DNA from: Lysobacterales bacterium
GTDB lineage: Bacteria > Pseudomonadota > Gammaproteobacteria > Xanthomonadales > Ahniellaceae
Direction: 5' to 3'
DNA: 64,000 bases
NCBI GenBank assembly: GCA_016721845.1
Contig: JADKHK010000013.1
Span: 1,098,501 to 1,162,500 of the forward strand
Of the stretch, positions 18,020-25,850 are shown one piece after another; the stretch's first letter is position 1; every line of letters starts with the position of its first letter. A program made the position numbers and the translations under genes. The notes under the pieces were generated by a model. It was given only the letters and a program-made list of their open reading frames with translations. It was not told the origin of the DNA and searched no databases.

Positions 18020-18301
18020 ATGCTCGAACGATTCTTGATCATCTTGCTCCGCGGCTACAAGCGTTTCCTGAGCCCGCTGCTCGGCCAGCGCTGTCGATTT
18101 CACCCGAGCTGCTCGGTCTATGCGATGACCGCGATCGAACGCCACGGCGCGATTCGCGGGAGCTTGATGGCCGGCACGCGCCTGTTGCGCTGCCAGCCGC
18201 TGTGCGAAGGCGGCATGGACCCGGTACCGGAACGATTCACCTCGCGCTTCTGGGCGCGCAACCCGACGGCCGATCCGCCGCCGGATGCACCAGACCGCTA
18301 G
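18020..18301 (+). CDS. yidD: Membrane protein insertion efficiency factor YidD
   Basis: A 93-residue YidD protein: an N-terminal amphipathic/hydrophobic segment (MLERFLIILLRGYKRFLSP), then CRFHPSCSVYAMTAI and a second Cys pair region LLRCQPLCEGGMDPVP. It assists YidC-dependent insertion at the inner membrane. It usually sits with rnpA and yidC near oriC; here it is away from them, upstream of pyrC. Its TAG stop is part of a CTAGAAT motif that may be the pyrC -10 box. Confidence 0.92.
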   Translation: MLERFLIILLRGYKRFLSPLLGQRCRFHPSCSVYAMTAIERHGAIRGSLMAGTRLLRCQPLCEGGMDPVPERFTSRFWARNPTADPPPDAPDR

Positions 18302-18304
18302 AAT
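18299..18304 (+). promoter_or_regulatory. Probable -10 box (TAGAAT) for pyrC
   Basis: GCTAGAATTG, 25 bp before the pyrC ATG and overlapping the yidD stop codon. Same heptamer and same spacing as upstream of cysS. Confidence 0.4.
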
Positions 18305-18329
18305 TGCGGCTCCACGAATCGAGCCGTCC

Positions 18330-19673
18330 ATGAGCGAACCGCGCTGGCTGATCACGAATGCCCTCCTCGTCAACGAGGGTCGCACCTTTCACGCCGATGT
18401 CCGTGTCCGCGATGGCCGCATCAGCAGGATCGAACGCAGCCTCGTCGCCGGTGACGACGAAACCGTGATCGACGCCAGCGGCCTCTGGCTGCTGCCGGGC
18501 ATGATCGACTCGCAAGTGCATTTCCGCGAACCGGGGCTCACGCACAAGGGCGACCTGACCAGCGAGTCGCGTGCCGCCGTGGCGGGCGGCATCACCAGCT
18601 ACATGGAGATGCCGAACACCAGGCCGCCGGCGATCACGATCGATGCGCTGGAAGCAAAATATAAGCGTGCCGCCGAAGTCTCGGCCGCGAACTACGCGTT
18701 CTACATGGGCACAACGAACGACAACCTCGACGAGATCCGCCGTGTCGATCCGACGCGCGTGCCTGGGCTGAAAATATTCATGGGCGCGTCCACCGGCAAC
18801 ATGCTGGTCGACAACCCCGAAACCCTGGACGCGATCTTCCGCGAGGCCCCCTGCACCATCATCACCCACTGCGAAGACACGCCGATGATCGACGCCAACG
18901 TCGCCGCGGCGAAGGCGCGCTACGGGGACGACATCCCGGTCGAACTGCATCCGGAGCTGCGCTCGCGCGAGGCCTGCATCAAGTCGACGCGACTCGCGAT
19001 CGAACTGGCACAACGCCATGGCAGCAGCCTGCACGTGCTGCACATCTCCACAGCGGACGAACTCGCGCTGTTCGCGCCCGGACCCATCGAACAGAAGCGC
19101 ATCACCGCCGAAACCTGCGTGCATTTTCTGCACTTCGACAGCGGCGATTACCTGCGCCGCGGCAACTTCATCAAGTGCAATCCGGCGATCAAGCACGCGT
19201 CCGACCGCATCGCCATCGTGCAGGCGCTGTCCGAAGGTCGGCTCGACGTGCTGGCGACCGACCATGCGCCGCATACGCTGAAGGAGAAGTCGCAGCACTA
19301 CGGTGCCGCACCTTCCGGCTTGCCGCTGGTGCAACACGCGCTGCAGTGTGCGCTGGAGCGTGTGTTCGACGGTGACTTTCCGGTGACGACGCTGGTCGAA
19401 CGCTTCGCGCACGCGGCGGCCAAGCGCTATCGCATCCGCGATCGCGGCTTCCTGCGCGAAGGCGGTTGCGCCGATCTGGTGCTGGTCGATCCGAACCGCC
19501 CGCAATTCGTGCGCCGCGAAGACACGCTGTCGCGCTGCGGCTGGTCGCCTTTCGAAGGCGAGACGTTCCGTTCGTCGATCCATTCGACCTTCGTCAATGG
19601 CCGCCGCGTCTGGCACGACGGCGCCTTCGATCAGTCGCCGCTGGCGATGCGCCTGGAATTTGCGGTCGCATGA
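18330..19673 (+). CDS. pyrC: Dihydroorotase, class I-like
   Basis: An amidohydrolase of 447 residues that would close carbamoyl aspartate to dihydroorotate in pyrimidine synthesis. Conserved elements are DSQVHFREPGLTHKGDL, MEMPNTRPP, the metal-bridging Lys in KIFMGAST, His in THCEDTP and HVLHIST, and the catalytic Asp in ATDHAPHT. The first metal His of the usual HxH is Gln here (SQVH); as I recall, a clade of bacterial dihydroorotases shares DQVHFREPG, so this need not mean inactivity. Start ATG 18330; a longer upstream frame overlaps yidD. Its stop overlaps the next gene's start (ATGA). Confidence 0.85.
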   Translation: MSEPRWLITNALLVNEGRTFHADVRVRDGRISRIERSLVAGDDETVIDASGLWLLPGMIDSQVHFREPGLTHKGDLTSESRAAVAGGITSYMEMPNTRPPAITIDALEAKYKRAAEVSAANYAFYMGTTNDNLDEIRRVDPTRVPGLKIFMGASTGNMLVDNPETLDAIFREAPCTIITHCEDTPMIDANVAAAKARYGDDIPVELHPELRSREACIKSTRLAIELAQRHGSSLHVLHISTADELALFAPGPIEQKRITAETCVHFLHFDSGDYLRRGNFIKCNPAIKHASDRIAIVQALSEGRLDVLATDHAPHTLKEKSQHYGAAPSGLPLVQHALQCALERVFDGDFPVTTLVERFAHAAAKRYRIRDRGFLREGGCADLVLVDPNRPQFVRREDTLSRCGWSPFEGETFRSSIHSTFVNGRRVWHDGAFDQSPLAMRLEFAVA

Positions 19674-20488
19674 GGCTTCGTACCTTGCTGATCGCCGTGC
19701 TTGCGGCGGTGCCGACTATCGCAGCGGCAATACCACGCACCGAACTGCCCGCATCGACGACGCCCGGCGCACTGGTCATCGGCCGCACTGAACCCGGCAG
19801 CATCGTCACCTTTTCCGGCCGGACGCTGCGTGTCGCGGACGATGGCAATTTCCTGTTCGGGCTCGGCCGCGACGTCAGCGGTCAGGCCCGGATCGACGTG
19901 CGTTATCGCGATGGCACGGCGCAGACGCTGTCGATCCCGATCCAGCCGCGCGAATTCGCGATCGAACGCGTGAACGGCCTCCCCGAATCGACCGTGAACC
20001 CGGATCCAAAACTCGCCGAGCGTATCGCTCGCGAACAGGCGCAGGTCACCAAGGCGCGCGAACGCGACGATGCCCGCCAGGACTATCGCTTCGGTTTCAC
20101 CTGGCCGAACACGGGCCGCATCAGCGGTGTCTACGGCAGCCAGCGGATCCTCAATGGCACGCCGAAGAACCCGCATTACGGCGTCGACATCGCCGTGGGC
20201 ACCGGCACGCCGATCCACGCGCCTGCCGGCGGCGTCGTCAGTTTCGTCGCCAAGGATCTGTATCTGACCGGAGGCACCGTCGTCATCGACCACGGACATG
20301 GCCTGTCGAGCGTCTTCGTGCACATGAGCCGCATCGACGTGAAGCCCGAGCAACGCATCGAACAAGCTGCTGTCATCGGCGCCGTCGGTGCCACCGGCCG
20401 CGCCACCGGCCCGCACCTGCACTGGGGCATGAACTGGTTCGACACCCGACTCGACCCGCAACTGGTCGTGGGACCGATGCCGAAGTAG
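19670..20488 (+). CDS. Exported M23 family metallopeptidase
   Basis: A 272-residue protein with a signal peptide (MRLRTLLIAVLAAVPTIAAA), an N-terminal beta-rich region, and a C-terminal LytM/M23 domain. Zinc ligands are visible: His and Asp of NPHYGVDIAV and the second His of GPHLHWGM. It should cleave peptide cross-links of peptidoglycan in the periplasm, acting as a cell-wall hydrolase. A short helix with many charged residues (about residues 105-135) precedes the catalytic domain. The start is coupled to pyrC through an ATGA overlap. Its 3' end is overlapped on the opposite strand by the unusual tail of folE2. Confidence 0.92.
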   Translation: MRLRTLLIAVLAAVPTIAAAIPRTELPASTTPGALVIGRTEPGSIVTFSGRTLRVADDGNFLFGLGRDVSGQARIDVRYRDGTAQTLSIPIQPREFAIERVNGLPESTVNPDPKLAERIAREQAQVTKARERDDARQDYRFGFTWPNTGRISGVYGSQRILNGTPKNPHYGVDIAVGTGTPIHAPAGGVVSFVAKDLYLTGGTVVIDHGHGLSSVFVHMSRIDVKPEQRIEQAAVIGAVGATGRATGPHLHWGMNWFDTRLDPQLVVGPMPK

Positions 20489-21593
20489 AGATCGCGGGGC
20501 GGGGCGCCGGCCTGCAAAAGCCACGCCAGCTCCTGGGGGGTTGGGGGAGCGGCGGGGACCCAGACCGGGGCGGGGCAGAACGCAACTGCTTGCGGGGGGG
20601 GTCACCGCCTGAGACCGCCGCGTCAACCCTGCGCACCGCGGCATCCATGCCAGCGCTGTAGCCATTTGCGACTCCCTTGGTGGCGATGGCGATGGCATTG
20701 TGCGGATGCAGGCTTTCATAATGACTGGCGCGTACCCAGAAATCGGCGATGCGGTCGTCGGCATCGAGGGCTCTCTGCATGCGCCGGGCGGCGTCCTCGC
20801 AGAACATCAGGTTCTCGCCGTTGAGGCGCGCGAAGGCCTGTTCGTCGGCGCGCTTCACGGCGGTCTGCACCGGCGTCTTCAGTGCGCCCTCAATGCGGTC
20901 GATCAGCGCCACCAGGGGGAACGAGTCGAAGCTCGGCACCAGGCGTACGCGCACTTCGGCACCGGAACGCTGGCTGTGCGGCGTCGCCACGATGCCCTGC
21001 TCGGAACCCAGCCAAGCCACGACACGCTCGTAATCGAGTCCGTCATCGGCCGAGAAGTCGGCCTTGAACTGGTCCTGGATGATCTGCCGCGCCAGCGCCG
21101 CCGAACAGGGACAGGTGCTGGAGTAAGTCACTTCAAACGCGGTCTCGATCGTGAACTGGCCGCGATCGAGCAGGCCGGAGATCACCACCGGATAGGACTT
21201 CCATCCGCTGTTGTCGCTGACCAGGGCCGGGCGACGCACCATGTAGTCGAAAGCGACACGCAGCAGCGCGCGGCTCGACAAGTCGGCATGCGAGTCGACG
21301 AATTCGCGCAGCACCTTGCGTACCGAACACGGCGTCAGCACTTCCGACCCGAGCAGACGATCGACCAGCAGGTACAGCCTCGACATGTGGATGCCACGCG
21401 CCTCCGGCTTCTGCAGATTCACGTACGCGGTGACCCGCGCATGCGCATGAATCGGCGTGCCGTCCGGCCCGGCAACGCGCACCGGCAATTCGATGTCGCC
21501 CATGCCGACCCAGTCCAGCAGGCCGGCCACCGCGGGCTGCGCCTCATTGGCAATGTCCGGCAGCAAGCGCGCCGCGGCAGGGATCGTGCTCAT
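20373..21593 (-). CDS. folE2: GTP cyclohydrolase FolE2 with anomalous C-terminal extension
   Basis: Type IB GTP cyclohydrolase, converting GTP to dihydroneopterin triphosphate for folate and queuosine; FolE2 is often the zinc-sparing form. The catalytic Cys lies in STCPCSAAL and the family C-terminal motif HYESLHPHNAIA is present around residue 300. FolE2 normally ends close to that motif, but here the frame runs on for about 100 residues of Pro/Arg/Ser-rich low-complexity sequence and 116 nt into the antisense of the M23 gene. The extension passes a run of eight G (plus strand) near 20594-20601, so a lost stop or a frameshift is likely. ATG 21593 has AAGGA upstream. Confidence 0.85.
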   Translation of the reverse strand: MSTIPAAARLLPDIANEAQPAVAGLLDWVGMGDIELPVRVAGPDGTPIHAHARVTAYVNLQKPEARGIHMSRLYLLVDRLLGSEVLTPCSVRKVLREFVDSHADLSSRALLRVAFDYMVRRPALVSDNSGWKSYPVVISGLLDRGQFTIETAFEVTYSSTCPCSAALARQIIQDQFKADFSADDGLDYERVVAWLGSEQGIVATPHSQRSGAEVRVRLVPSFDSFPLVALIDRIEGALKTPVQTAVKRADEQAFARLNGENLMFCEDAARRMQRALDADDRIADFWVRASHYESLHPHNAIAIATKGVANGYSAGMDAAVRRVDAAVSGGDPPRKQLRSAPPRSGSPPLPQPPRSWRGFCRPAPRPAISTSASVPRPVAGRVGCRTSSCPSAGAGRWRGRWHRRRR

Positions 21594-21719
21594 GCGAGTT
21601 CCTTCAAGGTCTGCGCCGCCGGTCGGCAACGGTTCCGGAGTAGCCGGTGCTGCATGGTCAATGGGGACACGTGATCGGCACGTCAAGCGCAAGGTCAAGC
21701 ATCGTCACAGTGTATCGGC

Positions 21720-22484
21720 TCATCGCAGTCCGGCCACCGACCACCACGCGGCCAGCGTGCTGCGCCAATTCGCGCCAGGAACGGCGCGGCCTGCGGCGAG
21801 TGCGTCGATCACGCCGAGGGCGCCGTGGTTCAACACGCGCAGTCCGCGCTGCCCCTGCCATTCGGCGCGCGGCAGGCTGCGATATCGCGCCCGCAATTCG
21901 TCGCGCCAGGCCAGCGCCAGCGTGGCGACCAGCGCATCGAGGGCGATGCCGGTCGCGGCACTGGCCACGGCATGGCGGGCACGCAAATCCAGCGGCGCAT
22001 GCGCGAAGGCAGAAGGCTGGCCGTCACGCAATGCGAGGAGAAACATCGCCGCCGCCGACGCCTGTGTCGCAGCGACCGCGATCGGGGCATCGTGTGTGTT
22101 TTCGGCCAGGCGCTGGATGCGCGTCAGCGTCTGCGAAGGACTCGCGGGCGTCGCGTCGTCGAGCGAGTGCAATGCATGTTCGGCCAGGCGTGTCGACAAT
22201 TTCAATCCGGGCGCAGCCTGCAGGAGCGGGTGGCGCGCCCTGCCCTCTGCATGCAGGCGCAATTCATCCAGCCACCACGACAGCTTGTGCATTCGCACCG
22301 TAGGGTCGCGCAGCACCCAGCAGGCCTCGGCAATCTCGAACAGCGTGCCGACGCGCGCGCGCAGCAGTGGCCATTCTCCCTCCGAGGCAAACAGCTGCGC
22401 GCCGCGCGCTGCCGGCCAGGCTTCGGCCCACTTCGCGAAGAAGCTCTCGGCATCGCGCTCGATGGTCTCGCTGTCCATCGCCAT
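21720..22484 (-). CDS. Squalene/phytoene synthase-like protein (NDUFAF6-like)
   Basis: A 254-residue, mostly helical, Ala-rich protein. The segment KLSWWLDELRLHAEGRARHP (residues 67-86) resembles the LQWWRDAL...HPV stretch of squalene/phytoene-synthase-fold proteins related to NDUFAF6. A canonical aspartate-rich DxxxD motif is not evident, so prenyl-transfer activity is doubtful. The start ATG at 22484 shares one base with the mupP stop (TGATG), making it the last gene of a mtaD-ubiG-mupP set. Function is unknown; the fold call rests on one recognisable segment. Confidence 0.6.
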   Translation of the reverse strand: MAMDSETIERDAESFFAKWAEAWPAARGAQLFASEGEWPLLRARVGTLFEIAEACWVLRDPTVRMHKLSWWLDELRLHAEGRARHPLLQAAPGLKLSTRLAEHALHSLDDATPASPSQTLTRIQRLAENTHDAPIAVAATQASAAAMFLLALRDGQPSAFAHAPLDLRARHAVASAATGIALDALVATLALAWRDELRARYRSLPRAEWQGQRGLRVLNHGALGVIDALAAGRAVPGANWRSTLAAWWSVAGLR

Positions 22485-23155
22485 CAATCGAGATAAGCAA
22501 TCAGTTCGTGCGCGCTGCGCACCAGCACATCCGCGCCCCAGCGGCGCGGATCGTCGCCGGCATCGATGTAACCGAAGGCGGCCGCGACGGTGCGCGTGCC
22601 GGCCGCTCGGCCCGCCTGGATATCGCGCAGGTCGTCGCCGAACATCCAGGCATCGGCCGGTGACACCGCCAGCTGTTTCAGGGCATGCAAGACCGGCGCC
22701 GGATGCGGCTTCTTCTCGGCCAGGGTATCGCCGCTGACGATGACCGCGAATTCGCGATGCAGATCGAGCGCGTCGAGCAAGGCATCGGTCAGCCAGCCGG
22801 GCTTGTTGGTGACGATGCCCAGCGCGATGCCCTGGACACGGCACACGGTCATCAGGTCCAGCATGCCGTCGAAGGGCCGTGTCGCAACTGCGATGTCGGC
22901 GCGATAGCGGTCGAGAAAAGGTTGCAAGCGCTGTTCGCGCGCAGCGTCGTCGAGATGCGGAAACGCCGCACGCAGGATGGCGCGACCGCCCTTCGACACG
23001 AACGGGCGCAAATCCGCCAGCGGCAGGGCGTCGAGACCATCGTCGGCACGCAACGCGTTGGCCGCGGCAATCATGTCCGGTGCGGTGTCGAGCAGGGTGC
23101 CGTCGAGATCGAACAGGAGCGCGCGCGTCTTAACCGGCAACGGACTTCTCCGCAT
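22484..23155 (-). CDS. mupP: HAD phosphatase, MupP/Gph-type
   Basis: A haloacid-dehalogenase phosphatase of 223 residues: nucleophile Asp in LLFDLDGTLLDT, the motif II region IVTNKP, motif III Lys in KKPHPAP and motif IV FGDDLRDIQAG. Annotated widely as phosphoglycolate phosphatase (Gph), but in Pseudomonas the phosphatase next to ubiG is MupP, which dephosphorylates N-acetylmuramic acid 6-phosphate in peptidoglycan recycling; the same neighbourhood here favours MupP. ATG 23155 overlaps ubiG by 26 nt; a TTG at 23140, preceded by GGAGA, is a plausible alternative start. Confidence 0.88.
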   Translation of the reverse strand: MRRSPLPVKTRALLFDLDGTLLDTAPDMIAAANALRADDGLDALPLADLRPFVSKGGRAILRAAFPHLDDAAREQRLQPFLDRYRADIAVATRPFDGMLDLMTVCRVQGIALGIVTNKPGWLTDALLDALDLHREFAVIVSGDTLAEKKPHPAPVLHALKQLAVSPADAWMFGDDLRDIQAGRAAGTRTVAAAFGYIDAGDDPRRWGADVLVRSAHELIAYLD

Positions 23156-23834
23156 GCGCGAGATAGTTCACGCCGACATCGCTGTTGCGCCAGGCCTTGC
23201 GCCGGAACGGGTCGTAGTGCAGACCTTCGAGCGTGCGCAGTTCGAAACCGGTCTGGCGCAACCCGGCCGCGAGTTCGCTGGGACGAATGAACATCGCATG
23301 TCGGTGGGTGCCCTTCGGCAACAGCTTCAGGACATGTTCGGCGGCGACAATGGCCAGCGCGAAGCTGCGCGGGTTGCGGTTGATGGTGGACAGAAACAGT
23401 TGCCCGCCCGGCTTCAGCAACGACGCGCAAGCCGCGAGGATGCGCTCCGGCTGCTCGACGTGCTCCAGCATTTCCATGCAGCAGATGGCATCGAAACTGC
23501 CCGGCATCTCGTTGGCGAGTTGCTCCGCATCGACATGGCGATACTGCGCCGCCGAGCCGGATTCGAGCGCATGCAGCCTGGCGATCTCGATCTGCTCGTT
23601 GGCCGCATCGATCCCGAGCACATCGGCACCTTCAGCCGCGAGGGCTTCGGTCAGGATGCCGCCGCCGCAACCGAGATCGAGCATGCGCGAACCCTTGAGC
23701 ACGACACGCTCGCGCACGAAGGCGACACGTTGCGGGTTCAGTTCATGCAAGGCCCGCGACGGGCCCTCCGGGTCCCACCAGCGATGCGCCTGTTCATTGA
23801 ATTTCGCGATCTCGCGCGGATCAGCCGTCTGCAT
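23130..23834 (-). CDS. ubiG: Ubiquinone biosynthesis O-methyltransferase
   Basis: SAM-dependent methyltransferase that catalyses both O-methylations in ubiquinone synthesis. The 234-residue protein has motif I LDLGCGGGIL, the acidic ribose-binding GIDAANEQI, the motif CMEMLEHVE and the UbiG C-terminal features PKGTHRHAMFIRP and LEGLHYDPF. It begins 1 bp after the stop of the deaminase-like gene and overlaps mupP at its end, so these genes form one transcription unit. Confidence 0.96.
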   Translation of the reverse strand: MQTADPREIAKFNEQAHRWWDPEGPSRALHELNPQRVAFVRERVVLKGSRMLDLGCGGGILTEALAAEGADVLGIDAANEQIEIARLHALESGSAAQYRHVDAEQLANEMPGSFDAICCMEMLEHVEQPERILAACASLLKPGGQLFLSTINRNPRSFALAIVAAEHVLKLLPKGTHRHAMFIRPSELAAGLRQTGFELRTLEGLHYDPFRRKAWRNSDVGVNYLAHAEKSVAG

Positions 23835-23835
23835 C

Positions 23836-25161
23836 TCAATCCTTCCGGCGCATGCGCACGCCCCAGCTGCGGGCGGTTGCGGTCAATTGTTCGGTGTCGA
23901 AACCGGTCAGTCGTCCGCCATCGAGCTTGCGTTCGCCGCGCACCCAGACATCGCGCACGTCGCGACGATTGCCGGCGTAAACGATCTGCGAAATCGGATT
24001 GTAGACGGGCAAGGCATCGAACTCATCGAGCGCGATCAGGGTCAGGTCCGCATCCTTGCCGACCTCGATCGAACCGATGCGCTCGTCCCAACCGAGCGCC
24101 CGCGCGCCGCCCATGGTCGCCATATACAACGCTGACGCGGCATCGAGCGCGGCGGCATCCCGCGCTACCGCCTTGGCCAGTTGCGCCGCGGTCTTCATCT
24201 CGCCGATCAGATCGAGGTCGTTGTTGCTGGCGGCGCCATCGGTACCGAGCGCGATGTTCACGCCAGCGCGGCGCAGCGCCTCGATCGGCGCGAAGCCGCT
24301 GGCCAGCTTGAGATTCGATTCCGGACAATGCGCGATGCTGACACCGGCTTCCGCACACGCCGCGATCTCCGCTTCGGTCAGCTGCGTCATGTGGACCGCG
24401 ATCAGGTTCCGGTTCACGAGGCCGAGCCGCTTCAGGCGCGAAAACGGCCGCTCCTTGTGCTGGCGCAACGCGTCTTCGACCTCGAATGCCGTCTCGTGCA
24501 CATGGACGTGCACCGGGATGTCGAGTTGATCCGAATACATCCGGATCTTCTCGAAACTCGCGTCCGATACCGTGTACGGCGCATGCGGCGCCCAGCAGGT
24601 GCGCAACATCGACTCATGCTTGAGTTCGTCGGCAAGCGCCAAGCCCTTGTCGATGTATTCGTCGGCATGACTGGCCCAGGCCGACGGGAACTCGATGACC
24701 GTGAGCCCCACGGCCGCACGCAGGCCGACGCGCTTCAACGTGGCCGCGGCGACTTCCGGGAAGAAGTACATTTCGTTGACGCAGGTGACGCCGCCGCGGA
24801 TCAGCTCTGCCGCCGCGATCAGGGTGCCGTCTGCGACCATCTCGGCACCGACGAACTTCGCTTCGGTCGGCCAGATGTGGTCCTGCAACCAGGACATCAG
24901 CGGCAGGTCGTCGGCGAGACCGCGCATCAACACCATCGCCGAATGGCAGTGGATATTGACCAGCCCGGGGATCAGCGCATGCCCCGGCCGCGAGACCACT
25001 TCGCGCGGCGCATAACGACGTCGGGCCTCGGCCCGGGGCAACACCGCGACGATGCGCCCCTGGTCGACCGCGACGGCGTGGTCGTCGAGGACGACGCCGT
25101 GCGGCTGCACCGGAATCACCCACTCGGCTTCGATCAGCAGGTCGACCGCGATCTTGTCCAT
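23836..25161 (-). CDS. mtaD: Amidohydrolase, 5'-methylthioadenosine/S-adenosylhomocysteine deaminase-like
   Basis: A TRZ/ATZ-type amidohydrolase of 441 residues with all metal ligands visible: HxH in NIHCHSAMVLMRG, His in HVHVHETAFEV, His in IAHCPESN, and the catalytic Asp in LGTDGAASNN. In Pseudomonas aeruginosa the homologous gene beside ubiG encodes a methylthioadenosine deaminase, converting MTA to methylthioinosine; context and sequence agree with that here. An S-adenosylhomocysteine or other purine deaminase activity cannot be excluded. First gene of the mtaD-ubiG-mupP-synthase-like unit. Confidence 0.88.
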   Translation of the reverse strand: MDKIAVDLLIEAEWVIPVQPHGVVLDDHAVAVDQGRIVAVLPRAEARRRYAPREVVSRPGHALIPGLVNIHCHSAMVLMRGLADDLPLMSWLQDHIWPTEAKFVGAEMVADGTLIAAAELIRGGVTCVNEMYFFPEVAAATLKRVGLRAAVGLTVIEFPSAWASHADEYIDKGLALADELKHESMLRTCWAPHAPYTVSDASFEKIRMYSDQLDIPVHVHVHETAFEVEDALRQHKERPFSRLKRLGLVNRNLIAVHMTQLTEAEIAACAEAGVSIAHCPESNLKLASGFAPIEALRRAGVNIALGTDGAASNNDLDLIGEMKTAAQLAKAVARDAAALDAASALYMATMGGARALGWDERIGSIEVGKDADLTLIALDEFDALPVYNPISQIVYAGNRRDVRDVWVRGERKLDGGRLTGFDTEQLTATARSWGVRMRRKD

Positions 25162-25180
25162 GCGGGCTCCGGAGGACGAC

Positions 25181-25747
25181 TTACTTGACGCGCGAGACGT
25201 ATTCGCCGGTGCGGGTGTCGCACTTCAGCACTTCGCCGTTCTGCACGAACAGCGGCACGCGCACGACCGCGCCGGTTTCGAGCTTGGCGGGCTTGCCGCC
25301 GCCACCCGAGGTGTCGCCGCGCACGCCCGGGTCGGTCTCGACGATCTGCAATTCGACATAGGTCGGCGGGGTGACGACCAGCGGTGCGCCGTTCCACAGC
25401 GTGACCATGCACATCTCGTTGCCCTTCAGCCACTTCACGGCCTCGGTCATGGCCGATGCGTCAGCGCTGACCTGTTCGTGGCTGGTCGGGTCCATGAAGT
25501 GCCAGAACTCGCCATCGCCGTACAGGTATTCCATGTCCGTATCGATCACGTCCGCGCCCTCCAGCGAATCGGTCGCCTTCATCGTCATTTCAACGACACG
25601 GCCCGACTTGATGTTGCGGTACTTCACGCGGGTGAAGGCCTGGCCCTTGCCCGGCTTCACGTACTCGGTGGCGGTGATCACGCACGGATAACTGTCCACG
25701 ATGATCTTCATGCCGTTCTTGACGTCGTTCATGCCGTAGCTGGCCAT
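25181..25747 (-). CDS. efp: Elongation factor P
   Basis: Relieves ribosome stalling at polyproline. The 188-residue protein has the E. coli length. The modified lysine is Lys34 in KPGKGQAF, in the loop reaching the peptidyl-transferase centre; the C-terminal signature VELQIVETDPGVRGDTSGG is intact. Start ATG 25747; an upstream open frame to 25942 is noise. A Lys at this site and the adjacent divergent epmB indicate beta-lysylation of the E. coli kind rather than rhamnosylation. Confidence 0.97.
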   Translation of the reverse strand: MASYGMNDVKNGMKIIVDSYPCVITATEYVKPGKGQAFTRVKYRNIKSGRVVEMTMKATDSLEGADVIDTDMEYLYGDGEFWHFMDPTSHEQVSADASAMTEAVKWLKGNEMCMVTLWNGAPLVVTPPTYVELQIVETDPGVRGDTSGGGGKPAKLETGAVVRVPLFVQNGEVLKCDTRTGEYVSRVK

Positions 25748-25786
25748 GCAAAGCTCCACTGCGAAGAGCCGCATCGGGAATGCGGC

Positions 25787-25792
25787 TAGAAT
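25787..25792 (+). promoter_or_regulatory. Probable -10 box (TAGAAT) for epmB
   Basis: GGCTAGAATG in the 103-bp efp-epmB divergent region, 58 bp before the epmB ATG. Same heptamer as before cysS, pyrC and phaB. Confidence 0.35.
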
Positions 25793-25818
25793 GAGAAATC
25801 CCGAGAAATTCCGAAGGT

Positions 25819-25837
25819 CCGGACGCGCTGCGTCCGG
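25819..25837. repeat. Inverted repeat in the epmB leader
   Basis: An 8-bp perfect inverted repeat, CCGGACGC (25819-25826) and GCGTCCGG (25830-25837), with a GCT loop. It lies in the epmB 5' leader, 13 bp before the start codon, so a hairpin could affect translation. No T-run follows. Confidence 0.4.
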
Positions 25838-25850
25838 CGACAGGGCGCGC

